DNA from: an uncultured Clostridia bacterium
Lineage (GTDB): Bacteria > Bacillota > Clostridia > TANB77 > CAG-508
Assembly (NCBI GenBank): GCA_947632525.1
Contig: CANRPQ010000037.1
Span: forward strand, 1 to 10,998
Reading direction: 5' to 3'
Length of the DNA: 10,998 bases
In this document: positions 1-7,306 of the stretch, piece after piece
Numbering within the stretch: position 1 is the stretch's first letter
Layout: every line of letters starts with the position of its first letter
The notes under the pieces: model-generated
What the model was told of the DNA's origin: nothing
What the model saw: only the letters and a program-made list of their open reading frames with translations
The model's database searches: none
Translations under genes and position numbers: made by a program

Positions 1-83
1 AGCACCAAAAATATAATTACAGCACATAGTACTGCAAATAATCTAAAACGTACTGATTTAAATTTGCTTTTTAGCTTCTCCAT
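1..83 (-). CDS. Sensor histidine kinase, N-terminal fragment
   Basis: Only the first 27 codons lie in the window; the gene runs off the left edge. The protein starts MEKLKSKFKSVRFRLF and goes straight into a hydrophobic stretch (AVLCAVIIFLVL). That is a basic cytoplasmic tail followed by a first membrane helix, the usual N-terminus of a membrane sensor kinase. The start ATG is preceded by AAAGGA with about 8 nt spacing. It lies downstream of, and on the same strand as, an OmpR-type response regulator gene, so a partner kinase is the natural reading. No kinase domain is visible, so that call rests on context and on the membrane-anchor N-terminus. The 216-nt gap to the regulator is unusually long for such a pair and contains a structured element. 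Confidence 0.6.
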   Translation of the reverse strand, partial: MEKLKSKFKSVRFRLFAVLCAVIIFLV

Positions 84-129
84 AATATATTCCTTTTATA
101 ACTTCATTTTTATATAGTTTATTTATAAT

Positions 130-250
130 ATAATTTTGTAATTATAGAATTTTGTAATGAAACGAGGTATAGGGAATGCCTGAAAGGCAAGGGACCCTGT
201 AGCGGAGCGTCCGAAGTTGAATGGAAAAATTACTATAATTACAAAATTAT
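130..250. repeat. Structured element bounded by a perfect 18-bp inverted repeat
   Basis: The ends, ATAATTTTGTAATTATAG at 130-147 and its exact reverse complement at 233-250, enclose about 85 nt. The core at 161-224 is roughly 55% GC, in sharp contrast to the AT-rich flanks. It contains nested complementary segments: TATAGGG (about 168-174) with CCCTGTA, GCCT-GAA-AGGC inside that, and CGGA-GCG-TCCG further along. The left arm word AATTTTGTAAT is repeated directly at 148-158. It sits between a response regulator stop codon and the kinase start, in one transcription unit. A non-autonomous mobile repeat (MITE-like), a structured RNA, or an intra-operon stabiliser or attenuator are all possible. 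No clear target-site duplication is seen. Confidence 0.6.
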
Positions 251-299
251 TAAAAATTTATTAAAAATTCATTTAAAATTTCATATATAAACTTTCTAA

Positions 300-977
300 T
301 TATTTTACCTCAAACTTGTATCCCACACCACGCATGGTCTCTATGTATTTTCCTTTTTTGCCTAGTTTGTGTCTAATCTTTTTAATATGACTATCAATAG
401 TTCTTGAATCCCCATAATAGTCATAATTCCATACATTATTTAATATTTTATCCCTTGATAATGCAATGTTTTCATTATCTACTAAGTACTTCAATAATTC
501 ATATTCTCTTAAGCTCATTTCTATTTGTTTGCCGTCAACTTTTACGGTTCTTCCTTCTGGGTCAATAACAATTCCACCATAGTCTTTCATTTCTCTTTTA
601 TCTCCTATGGTTCTTTTTAAAATTGCATCCACTCTAGCTACTAAAATTTTAGGGCTAAATGGTTTAGAGATATATTCATCAACTCCTAGTTCAAATCCAA
701 ATAATTCATCTTGTTCTTCCCCTCTTGCAGTTAGCATTATAATTGGGACTTTAGAACTTTGTCTAATTTGTCTAAGTACAGACCAACCGTCTAACTTTGG
801 CATCATTACATCTAATAAAATTAAGTTTATTTTATTTTGATTTTCTTCAAATACTTTTAATGCTTCCTCTCCATTTGCTGCTTCTAAAATACTGTATCCT
901 TTTTGCATTAAAAAATCTTTAATTAATTTTCTCATTCTAGATTCATCATCTACTATTAAAATAGTAATATCTTTCAT
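300..977 (-). CDS. OmpR/PhoB-family response regulator
   Basis: This 225-residue DNA-binding response regulator is the cytoplasmic half of a two-component system. The receiver domain (about residues 4-120) has the acidic pair D10/D11, phosphoacceptor D56 in LLDVMMP, T83 in MLTAR and K105 in SKPF. It is complete and should be phosphorylatable. A winged-helix output domain follows (about 133-223) with the family's closing motif RTIDSHIKKIRHKLG...GVGYKF. Length is normal. The ATG is preceded by AGGAG with a good spacer. The sensor kinase probably starts 216 nt downstream at position 83. A TATAAT box at 1054-1059 lies upstream with no good -35, so transcription is probably activator-dependent, possibly by its own product. 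The family is certain; the stimulus and regulon cannot be told. Confidence 0.95.
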   Translation of the reverse strand: MKDITILIVDDESRMRKLIKDFLMQKGYSILEAANGEEALKVFEENQNKINLILLDVMMPKLDGWSVLRQIRQSSKVPIIMLTARGEEQDELFGFELGVDEYISKPFSPKILVARVDAILKRTIGDKREMKDYGGIVIDPEGRTVKVDGKQIEMSLREYELLKYLVDNENIALSRDKILNNVWNYDYYGDSRTIDSHIKKIRHKLGKKGKYIETMRGVGYKFEVK

Positions 978-1053
978 ATCTTTCTCCTAATATAACATGG
1001 TTTTTAATCTGTTTTTAACTATTTTCATAATAATTTGCTTATTTCTTGTTTCC

Positions 1054-1086
1054 ATTATATATTTGCTTTATGTCCAAAGTGTGACC
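1054..1086 (-). promoter_or_regulatory. Candidate promoter and direct-repeat operator for the response regulator
   Basis: On the minus strand a perfect TATAAT (1059-1054) lies about 75 nt upstream of the regulator start codon. No -35 consensus is found at 16-18 nt. Instead two similar heptamers, GGTCACA (1086-1080) and GGACATA (1075-1069), lie 11 bp apart and cover roughly -22 to -39. Tandem sites one helical turn apart in place of a -35 box are how PhoB/OmpR-type activators bind, so this may be autoregulation. The heptamers match at only 5 of 7 positions. Confidence 0.4.
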
Positions 1087-1112
1087 GGAAGTTAAAATAT
1101 AGGGTTTAATGG

Positions 1113-1772
1113 TTATAGTTTTGCAATTAATGCCTTTATTTTTATTCCCTGCTCTGAAAACATTTTTTCATGTTCTGTCTCAAAATTTTCCCAAAAGTCT
1201 TTCTCTTGTTTTAAATCTCTAGTTAACTTTTCTATTTTAAATCCTGTTTGTTCAAAATATCCGATACTTTCCTCAAATAAATTATCATCATCTGTTTTAA
1301 AATAGATTCTTGCTTCTGGTTTTAAAAATTCTTTGTAATGCTCAAGTTGTCTTGTATAAGTTAGTCTTTTTTTGTGATGCTTTCCTCTTGGCCATGTGTT
1401 GCAAAAATTAATATAAATTCCGTCTACTTCATCTTGTTTATTCAATATTAATAAAATTCGCTCTATATCAAAACGTGTTATAATTACATTATCAATTTCT
1501 CTATTTTGTTTTTTGTACTCTTCTTCTATCTTTCTTTTTGCTAGTCCCAACATGGGGTCTACTAAGTCTATACCTAAATAATTATTTTCTGGATGATTGC
1601 ATGCAATTTGTGAAATAAATCCACCTTTGCCACAGCCTAATTCTACAAAAAATGGTTGATTTGGTCTTGCAAATTCTTTTCTCCATTTACCTATTAATGC
1701 TTCACAATTTTCTCTGTAAAATTTACTTTCTTCTAGTTCTTTTCGTGCCCATGGTTTATATCTAATTCTCAT
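1113..1772 (-). CDS. trmB: tRNA (guanine-46-N7)-methyltransferase TrmB
   Basis: This 219-residue class I methyltransferase places m7G46 in the variable loop of tRNAs using S-adenosylmethionine. The SAM-binding motif ELGCGKGGF is at 44-52 and the acidic ribose contact at GIDL 67-70. The TrmB signature region NFCNTWPRGKHHKKRL is at 122-137, and FKTDDDNLFEES near the C-terminus is also typical. In the best-studied TrmB proteins the signature reads NFPDPWP or NFSDPWP; here Asp is Asn125 and the next Pro is Thr126. I recall N-containing versions from other Clostridia, so this is probably a lineage variant. The start ATG lies inside the end of plsC (11-bp overlap), with GGGAG upstream inside plsC, so translation is probably coupled. 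No convincing terminator follows the stop codon. Confidence 0.95.
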   Translation of the reverse strand: MRIRYKPWARKELEESKFYRENCEALIGKWRKEFARPNQPFFVELGCGKGGFISQIACNHPENNYLGIDLVDPMLGLAKRKIEEEYKKQNREIDNVIITRFDIERILLILNKQDEVDGIYINFCNTWPRGKHHKKRLTYTRQLEHYKEFLKPEARIYFKTDDDNLFEESIGYFEQTGFKIEKLTRDLKQEKDFWENFETEHEKMFSEQGIKIKALIAKL

Positions 1773-2391
1773 TTACTCTCCCTTTTTTATTTGTTTTCTT
1801 GCTAATTCTCTCTTGATTTTTTAATAATAATTCTCTTACTTTTTCTTCTAATAATTGATTTGCCTCTTCTAGTTCCATATTACTTACATCAATTGGATCT
1901 CCATATTCAATTGTTAATCCGTGAAATGGCAAATATCTTCCTGAAATAGCTAAAGGAATAATTTTAGTATTAGTTTCTTTTGCTAGGGTTACTGCTCCTT
2001 TTTTAAAAGGCAATAGCAATTTTTCTGTACGGTTTCTAGTACCTTCTGGAAAAATTCCAATACTTTCTCCTTGTTTTAAAATTTTAATTGCAGCAACAAA
2101 AGAATCTTTATGTACTTTTCCTACATGAACAGGAAGTGTTCCTGCACTGCGAAATAAAAATCCTTTAAATCCTTTAAAAAATACGTCTTTTGCCATAAAG
2201 TGTATTGTTCTTTTTGTACCGCAAGTTACTAGTACAGGGTCAAATGCCATTTTGTGATTTCCTGCTAATATTATTGGACCTTCTTTTGGTATTACTTCTT
2301 TATTAATTATTTTTGGTCTATAGACTATTTTTAAGGCAAATGCAGCTATTGGCTGTACTAATTTATATAACCATATTGGTGTTTTTTCCAT
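1762..2391 (-). CDS. plsC: 1-acyl-sn-glycerol-3-phosphate acyltransferase (PlsC family)
   Basis: This 209-residue membrane-associated acyltransferase is predicted to acylate lysophosphatidic acid to phosphatidic acid in phospholipid synthesis. The catalytic HX4D motif is NHKMAFD (H46, D51). The acceptor-binding motif is FPEGTRNRT (114-122), with the intermediate block AGTLPVHVGK (83-92) and a late PLAISG block. An N-terminal hydrophobic patch (about 6-24) could sit on the membrane. Length is normal for short Firmicute PlsC. The start ATG has GGAG upstream with about 8 nt spacing. It is the first gene of a plsC-trmB unit and diverges from an AMP-forming acyl synthetase gene, which suggests a lipid-related context. 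Other members of the family acylate lysophospholipids, so substrate specificity is inferred. Confidence 0.9.
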   Translation of the reverse strand: MEKTPIWLYKLVQPIAAFALKIVYRPKIINKEVIPKEGPIILAGNHKMAFDPVLVTCGTKRTIHFMAKDVFFKGFKGFLFRSAGTLPVHVGKVHKDSFVAAIKILKQGESIGIFPEGTRNRTEKLLLPFKKGAVTLAKETNTKIIPLAISGRYLPFHGLTIEYGDPIDVSNMELEEANQLLEEKVRELLLKNQERISKKTNKKGRVNEN

Positions 2392-2428
2392 TTTTATATC
2401 TCCTATCTATATCATATATTACTTTTGT

Positions 2429-2458
2429 ATTTTAGCATATTTTATTCTACTTAAGCAA
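2429..2458 (-). promoter_or_regulatory. Promoter of plsC-trmB
   Basis: On the minus strand TTGCTT (2458-2453) is followed after 18 nt by TAAAAT (2434-2429), with TG one base upstream of the -10 (extended -10). Transcription would start about 30 nt upstream of the plsC start codon. Positioning and spacing are good; the -35 is imperfect. Confidence 0.6.
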
Positions 2459-2530
2459 GATTATTAAAAATAATTGTATATTTTATTGAAATAGGCAAGT
2501 GAAATTGATGTAATAATTGTTAATTCTGCA

Positions 2531-2559
2531 TTGCTATTTATATGTTTTTATTATAAAAT
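2531..2559 (+). promoter_or_regulatory. Promoter of the acyl-CoA synthetase-like gene
   Basis: TTGCTA (2531-2536) and TAAAAT (2554-2559) are separated by 17 nt and lie 33 nt upstream of the ATG at 2593. A second candidate is TTGAAA (2486-2491), 17 nt, TGTAAT (2509-2514), which would leave a leader of about 75 nt. Either could drive the gene. Confidence 0.5.
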
Positions 2560-2592
2560 AGTAAAAGTAAAAAATTGGTAAAGGAGACTTTT

Positions 2593-4329
2593 ATGAGCAA
2601 AAGAAAAGATAAACTATATGAGGGTGAAAATTTAGCAGATTTTAGAGAATTAGTAGACCGTTATGAGAATCGTTATAAAGATAAATCTGCTTTCTTGTAT
2701 AAAGAAAATCCTAAGTCAACTGAGCATATAACAATTAGCTATTTGCAGTTTGCTCAAGATATAAAAAGCTTGGCAACTGCTTTATTAAATATAGGGTTGC
2801 GTAACAAAAAGGTAGCTTTAATTGCACCTAATCGTTATGAATGGTGTGTTTCTTACTTAGCTATTACCACAGCTGATATTTCTATTGTTCCTTTGGATAA
2901 ATCTCTACCTAAAAACGAGATTAAAAGTTTAATTGCCAGAAGTAAAGTTGATTGTGTTATATTTGATAATGAATATTCTGATGTTTTTGAAAAGATATTA
3001 AATGAAAAAAATACAAATTTAAAACAGTGTATCTGTATGGATAATACTAGTAATAAAAACTTTTTATTGTATTCTTCTTTATGTAATGAAGGTAGAGAAT
3101 TAATGAATAATGGGAATACATCTTATGAAAATATTAAATTAGATCCTAATAAGGTTTCTATCTTACTTTTTACTTCTGGAACAACAGCTATTTCAAAATG
3201 TGTAGGTTTGTCACAGTCTAATATTTGCAGTGATATTTATGCATTATCTCAAATGACAGATATTAGAAAAGAAGATGTATTTTTATCATTTTTACCATTA
3301 CATCATACTTTTGAATCTAGTTGTACGTTTTTATATGGAACTTCTTGTGGGCTTACTGTTGCTTTTTGTGACGGAATAAAATATATACAAAAAAATTTAG
3401 TAGAGTTTCAAGTTACAGGTCTTGTTTGTGTTCCATTAATGCTTGAAATAATGTATAAAAAAATTGAAAAGGGTATAGAGGAACAAGGTAAAACTAAATT
3501 AGTTAAATTTATGAGAAAATTTTGCAACTTTCTACTAAAATTTGATATTGATATTAGAAGAATAGTTTTTAAGGATATTTTAGCAAAGCTCGGTGGAAAG
3601 TTACGTATTTTAATTGCTGGTGGGGCAGCAATGAATAAAGAGGCAATTCAAGGTTTTGTAGATTTAGGTATTAATTTATTGCAAGGCTATGGATTAACAG
3701 AAACTTCACCTGTGCTTGCTGGTGAAAATGACAAATATAAACGTGCTGGTAGTGTAGGTTTTCCTCTTCCTGGTATACAAATAAAAATTGATGAACCTGA
3801 TGAAGAAGGTGTTGGTGAAATTATTGCAAGTGGTCCAACTATTATGCATTGCTATGTTGATAATGATGAAGCAACTAATGAAGTTTTAAAAAATGGATGG
3901 TTTCACACTGGAGATTTAGGCAAGTTTGATAAAGATGGCTTTTTATATATCACTGGTAGAAAAAAAGATGTTATTGTTTTAAAAAATGGAAAAAATATTT
4001 TTCCAGAGGAGTTAGAAGCTTTAATCAATCAATTACCTTATGTACAAGAAAGCATTACTTATGGAAAACCTAGTCGTAGAGAAGAGGACTTAAAAATATG
4101 TGCAAAAGTAGTATATAATCCTGATATCATGAAAGAAATCTACCCAGATAAAAATAAAGAAGATTATGAATCAATTATCTGGCAAGATATTAAAGAGAAA
4201 ATAAATAAAACTCTACCTCTTTATAAATATATTCGTGAAATTATTGTAACAGATGAGCCATTAATTAAAACTACTACTCAAAAAGTTAAAAGGCATGATG
4301 AATTAAAGAAAATTTTAGGAGATTATTAA
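2593..4329 (+). CDS. AMP-forming long-chain acyl-CoA/acyl-ACP synthetase-like protein
   Basis: This 578-residue member of the ANL adenylating superfamily is predicted to activate a fatty acid as acyl-AMP and pass it to a thiol such as CoA or ACP. Motifs in order are the phosphate loop TSGTTAISK (194-202), GYGLTE (365-370), HTGDLG (438-443), GRKKD hinge region (455-459) and a C-terminal KTTTQKVKR with the likely catalytic Lys564. The overall layout is FadD/AAE-like. The usual Gly after TSGTT is Ala199, and the Gly of the KGV segment is Cys203; related low-GC proteins vary here, so activity is still likely. I chose ATG 2593 because AAAGGAG sits 6 nt upstream; an in-frame TTG at 2575 precedes that site and is not needed. 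It is monocistronic, ends at a strong terminator and diverges from plsC. The substrate is unknown. Confidence 0.85.
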   Translation: MSKRKDKLYEGENLADFRELVDRYENRYKDKSAFLYKENPKSTEHITISYLQFAQDIKSLATALLNIGLRNKKVALIAPNRYEWCVSYLAITTADISIVPLDKSLPKNEIKSLIARSKVDCVIFDNEYSDVFEKILNEKNTNLKQCICMDNTSNKNFLLYSSLCNEGRELMNNGNTSYENIKLDPNKVSILLFTSGTTAISKCVGLSQSNICSDIYALSQMTDIRKEDVFLSFLPLHHTFESSCTFLYGTSCGLTVAFCDGIKYIQKNLVEFQVTGLVCVPLMLEIMYKKIEKGIEEQGKTKLVKFMRKFCNFLLKFDIDIRRIVFKDILAKLGGKLRILIAGGAAMNKEAIQGFVDLGINLLQGYGLTETSPVLAGENDKYKRAGSVGFPLPGIQIKIDEPDEEGVGEIIASGPTIMHCYVDNDEATNEVLKNGWFHTGDLGKFDKDGFLYITGRKKDVIVLKNGKNIFPEELEALINQLPYVQESITYGKPSRREEDLKICAKVVYNPDIMKEIYPDKNKEDYESIIWQDIKEKINKTLPLYKYIREIIVTDEPLIKTTTQKVKRHDELKKILGDY

Positions 4330-4330
4330 C

Positions 4331-4358
4331 AAAAGAGCTGTATCATAACAGCTCTTTT
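4331..4358. terminator. Bidirectional intrinsic terminator
   Basis: AAAAGAGCTGT (4331-4341) and ACAGCTCTTTT (4348-4358) form a perfect 11-bp stem with a 6-nt loop (ATCATA). The A run on one side and the T run on the other let it work in both directions. It starts 1 nt after the plus-strand synthetase stop codon and 12 nt beyond the minus-strand RNase gene stop, so it serves both convergent units. Confidence 0.93.
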
Positions 4359-4370
4359 ATATTAATAACT

Positions 4371-5576
4371 TTAATCGTTACTACACATGTGTTTTCTGGT
4401 CATTTCTAATAAATCTAATGGTGTAAACCCAATAATTTGTATTTTAGACCTATCTTTTTTTAATGATTCTTCTAAAATTTCCAATACTTTTTGCTTTGTC
4501 TCTTGTTTTTCCATATCTATGTAATCTATAATAATTATTCCACCAATATCGCGTAATCGTAATTGTTTAGCAATTTCAATGCTAGCTTCTTTATTTACTG
4601 TATACACAGTTTGTTCTAAGTCTTTATTTCCTATATATTTGCCTGAATTTACGTCAATTGCAGTTAATGCTTCAGTTTTATCAATAGTAATAAATCCACC
4701 ACATTTTAGCCAAATTTTACGGTTGTTCGATTTTTGAATCTGTTCTTCAACATCATACATATTTAAGACATTTTCATTTTGTCTTAATTCTACTTTTACT
4801 TTATCTTCTAGTCCGGTATCTTTTAAAAATTGTTTAACATATTGTTCAATTTCTGTATGATTTGTAATAATTCTAACTAGGTCTTGATCTACAATATCTG
4901 TTAATATTTTTCCTATAATACCATCATTTTGATATAATAAAGTTGGTTCAAAGTTTTCATCTTTTTCTAATATTTTAGAGTTATTTAAAATTGTTTTATA
5001 ACCCATAATTACTTTTTGTATATCTTGTTGAATAAGTTCTTTGTTCCTACCTTGTGCAGAAGTTCTAACGATTATTCCATATCCATTTGGTAAAACTTCT
5101 TTTATTATTTGAATAAGTCTATTTTTCTCTGACTCTTTTTCTATCTTTTTTGAAATAGTAACAAATTCTTGATTTGGTATAAGTACAACAAATCTACCTG
5201 GTAAGCTAATATGAGTGGATACCCTTGCTCCCTTTTTATTAGTGCTATCTCTTTTTACTTGTACCAAAATAGGCATTCCAGTGTGTATATAATTTTTGAT
5301 ATCATATTTGCTTAAGGATTCATTTTTATTACCTGTTTCATTACTTACTTTTGGAATTATATCTTTTATATGAATGAATGTATTTTTGTCTAGTCCAATA
5401 TTAACAAATGCAGCTTGCATTCCAATTAGAACATTTTCTACTTTTCCTAAATATATATTACCTTCTAAACGTTGTTTATCTTCTCTTTCTTCATATTTTT
5501 CTACTAGCTTTCCATTTTCTACTAGTGCTACTATTTTATTATTTTCTTTATCTTGATTTATAATAATTTCTTGCAT
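4371..5576 (-). CDS. rng: Ribonuclease E/G family endoribonuclease, short form without the Zn-link
   Basis: This 401-residue endoribonuclease is predicted to cut single-stranded AU-rich RNA in rRNA maturation and mRNA decay. An S1-type RNA-binding region begins near residue 38 (EGNIYLGKV, AAFVNIG). The DNase I-like catalytic domain has D308 in AIDVNSG and D351 in IIIDYIDM, the two metal-binding aspartates of the family, plus LRLRDIGG. The family block FTPLDLLEMTRKHM is reached and then the protein stops (CSND). The CPxC zinc-link that normally follows within about 10-20 residues, and the small domain beyond it, are absent. The stop is followed directly by the terminator, with no continuation in another frame. 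It is the last gene of a minus-strand run, 17 nt after pth, with AAAAGGAAG upstream. Confidence 0.88.
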   Translation of the reverse strand: MQEIIINQDKENNKIVALVENGKLVEKYEEREDKQRLEGNIYLGKVENVLIGMQAAFVNIGLDKNTFIHIKDIIPKVSNETGNKNESLSKYDIKNYIHTGMPILVQVKRDSTNKKGARVSTHISLPGRFVVLIPNQEFVTISKKIEKESEKNRLIQIIKEVLPNGYGIIVRTSAQGRNKELIQQDIQKVIMGYKTILNNSKILEKDENFEPTLLYQNDGIIGKILTDIVDQDLVRIITNHTEIEQYVKQFLKDTGLEDKVKVELRQNENVLNMYDVEEQIQKSNNRKIWLKCGGFITIDKTEALTAIDVNSGKYIGNKDLEQTVYTVNKEASIEIAKQLRLRDIGGIIIIDYIDMEKQETKQKVLEILEESLKKDRSKIQIIGFTPLDLLEMTRKHMCSND

Positions 5577-5593
5577 TTACTTTGTCTTCCTTT

Positions 5594-6151
5594 TTAATTA
5601 AACTTGTTCATAGCAGTGTCGATTCCATTTTTTATAAATTCTGTTACTGCCTGTGCTCCTTTTTTTATACCTTCTTCTAATTTTGAATATGTTTCTTCAT
5701 CTATCTTTCCTATTACATAATCAATGGCATCATATTCATCTATTGGTTTCCCAATTCCTACTCGTATTCTTGGAAATTCTTCAGATGCTAATTCATGAAC
5801 TACTGATTTTGCACCATTATGAGTACCTGGTCCGCCTTTTTTTCTAAGTTTTATTGAACCTATAGATATATCCATGTCGTCATAAATTACTAGCACATTT
5901 TTTAATGGAATTTTATAAAAGTCAACAAATGGCTTAATGCATTCTCCACTTAAATTCATGAATGTTTGTGGTTTTAATAATATAACCTTTTGCTTTTCTA
6001 TTTCTCCGCTTCCATAAATCCCGTTAAATTTCGTTCTGGTTAGTTCAATTTGATACTTATCTGCTATTTGATTAACTACATCAAAACCCATATTATGTCT
6101 AGTTTTACTATACTCTGGTTCTGGATTTCCTAAACCTACTATTAAATACAT
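5594..6151 (-). CDS. pth: Peptidyl-tRNA hydrolase
   Basis: This 185-residue cytoplasmic hydrolase cleaves the ester bond of peptidyl-tRNAs that drop off ribosomes, recycling tRNA. The conserved residues are all present: N9 in VGLGNP, catalytic H19 in TRHNMGF, N66 in QTFMNLSG, D91 in YDDMD and N112 in GTHNGAKS, followed by RIRVGIGKP. Length matches the family (about 185-195). It starts 28 nt after the GT4 gene; the site upstream (AGAGAAG) is a weak Shine-Dalgarno with a long spacer of about 10 nt. The RNase gene follows 17 nt downstream, with its ribosome-binding site next to the pth stop. Co-transcription with the sugar-transfer genes upstream looks likely but has no obvious functional logic. 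Confidence 0.97.
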   Translation of the reverse strand: MYLIVGLGNPEPEYSKTRHNMGFDVVNQIADKYQIELTRTKFNGIYGSGEIEKQKVILLKPQTFMNLSGECIKPFVDFYKIPLKNVLVIYDDMDISIGSIKLRKKGGPGTHNGAKSVVHELASEEFPRIRVGIGKPIDEYDAIDYVIGKIDEETYSKLEEGIKKGAQAVTEFIKNGIDTAMNKFN

Positions 6152-6179
6152 TTTCGGTTACTTCTCTTTCTTTATTATT

Positions 6180-7289
6180 TCACACTTTATATTGTGATAT
6201 TTGTTTATAATATTGTTCTAAAATTTCTACACTTTTATTCCAATTGAAGTTTTGAGCTGTTCTACTCGCATTTTTAGCAAGCCTTTTTCTATACTCCTCA
6301 TTTTTAATTAATTCTTCTACTTTTTTTACAATGTCATCTACACTATTCTTTTTTACAATAAGCCCATTTTCTTTGTCTTGCACAAAATCTGAAATTCCAC
6401 CATTATCTGTTGTAACAATGGCCGCACCACATGTCATAGCTTCTAGAACTGGTAAGCCAAATGATTCATAATCAGATGCACATATATAAATATCTGTATC
6501 TCTAAGAGTATTTCCAATTTCTATTTGTGGTGGATTTATAATTGCTTTTTCAAAATGTTTTTTTGGTTCACTTTGACTTATCCAATGGAAAACAATATTG
6601 GAATATTTTTCTTTTAATATAGAAACTGCTTGTATGATATTGTCTATATGTTTAAATTCAAATTCTTCTGGTCCTATTGTTGTAATATTTATTGTATCAT
6701 TATTGTTTTGTTCATCTTCTTTAGTATAAAAAATATTTGCATCAACCGCATTTGGTACTACAAAGGCGTCTTTTTGATATTCTTTTTTTATTATATCTTT
6801 AGCATAGTTTGAAACTGTATATATAAAAGGAACACTTTTTATACGATCTTCTACAACTTCTTTTTTTCTTTTATCTAAATGTTTTATATCGAAAATGTGC
6901 CCACCACCTTGTTCGAAATATACTACTGGAGCGACATTTGCTTTCATTGCACTATAAATATTTTTCCAACTTGTTGCTACTACTAAGTCACAATTTGGAA
7001 TATTATCTTCCATTTTTTGCTCTGGATTTAATTTAATAAATTCTATTTTTTCATCTATAGGAAACCAATTTGGCTTTTGGTCATATGTAACAATTTTAAT
7101 TTTATGTCCTAATTTTGACAATCTATTGGCATATTCTAAAATAATTTTGCTACCACCACATGTTTTTGTCCATACCATTAGGTATACAATATTAAGCTTT
7201 TCCTCTTTGGCTCCTTGTTTTTTTAGTTTTTGTTCAGGAGTTTTTTCTTGTCTTTCTAATTCTATTTTTTCAATATTTTCTATTTGCAT
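6180..7289 (-). CDS. GT4-family glycosyltransferase
   Basis: This 369-residue retaining GT-B glycosyltransferase has a Rossmann start LNIVYLMVW, then the GGSKIILEYANRL block (as in GGxE/A...L acceptor-side motifs). The linker is VSNYAKD and VPNAVD, and the donor-binding EX7E motif ESFGLPVLE (E275, E283) is followed by GGISDFV. About 30 charged residues (mostly Lys, Glu, Gln) precede the first strand, an unusual N-terminal extension that could be a helix or partner contact. There is no signal peptide or membrane segment, so it should be cytoplasmic. ATG 7289 is chosen: AGAGGAG lies about 11 nt upstream, while the in-frame TTG at 7298 is only 2 nt from it. It lies 17 nt after a histidine phosphatase gene and 28 nt before pth. 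Donor and acceptor cannot be read from sequence; nearby genes suggest a small glycoside or polysaccharide. Confidence 0.85.
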   Translation of the reverse strand: MQIENIEKIELERQEKTPEQKLKKQGAKEEKLNIVYLMVWTKTCGGSKIILEYANRLSKLGHKIKIVTYDQKPNWFPIDEKIEFIKLNPEQKMEDNIPNCDLVVATSWKNIYSAMKANVAPVVYFEQGGGHIFDIKHLDKRKKEVVEDRIKSVPFIYTVSNYAKDIIKKEYQKDAFVVPNAVDANIFYTKEDEQNNNDTINITTIGPEEFEFKHIDNIIQAVSILKEKYSNIVFHWISQSEPKKHFEKAIINPPQIEIGNTLRDTDIYICASDYESFGLPVLEAMTCGAAIVTTDNGGISDFVQDKENGLIVKKNSVDDIVKKVEELIKNEEYRKRLAKNASRTAQNFNWNKSVEILEQYYKQISQYKV

Positions 7290-7306
7290 TTTTAACAATT
7301 CTCCTC

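Noticed and set aside
161..224. Coding fragment within the GC-rich core of the inverted-repeat element
   Set aside because: An open minus-strand frame exists but has no start or ribosome-binding site; the self-complementary segments explain the sequence better.
607..840. Plus-strand ORF of 77 codons opposite the response regulator
   Set aside because: Antisense to a clear receiver domain; composition rich in Ser, Leu and Ile is typical of shadow frames. The other plus-strand ORFs at 5374, 5653, 6630, 7126, 8362 and 9196 were dropped for the same reason.
4359..4400. Frameshift that would hide a longer RNase C-terminus
   Set aside because: The stop is followed within about 12 nt by the bidirectional terminator, leaving no room for a zinc-link in another frame.
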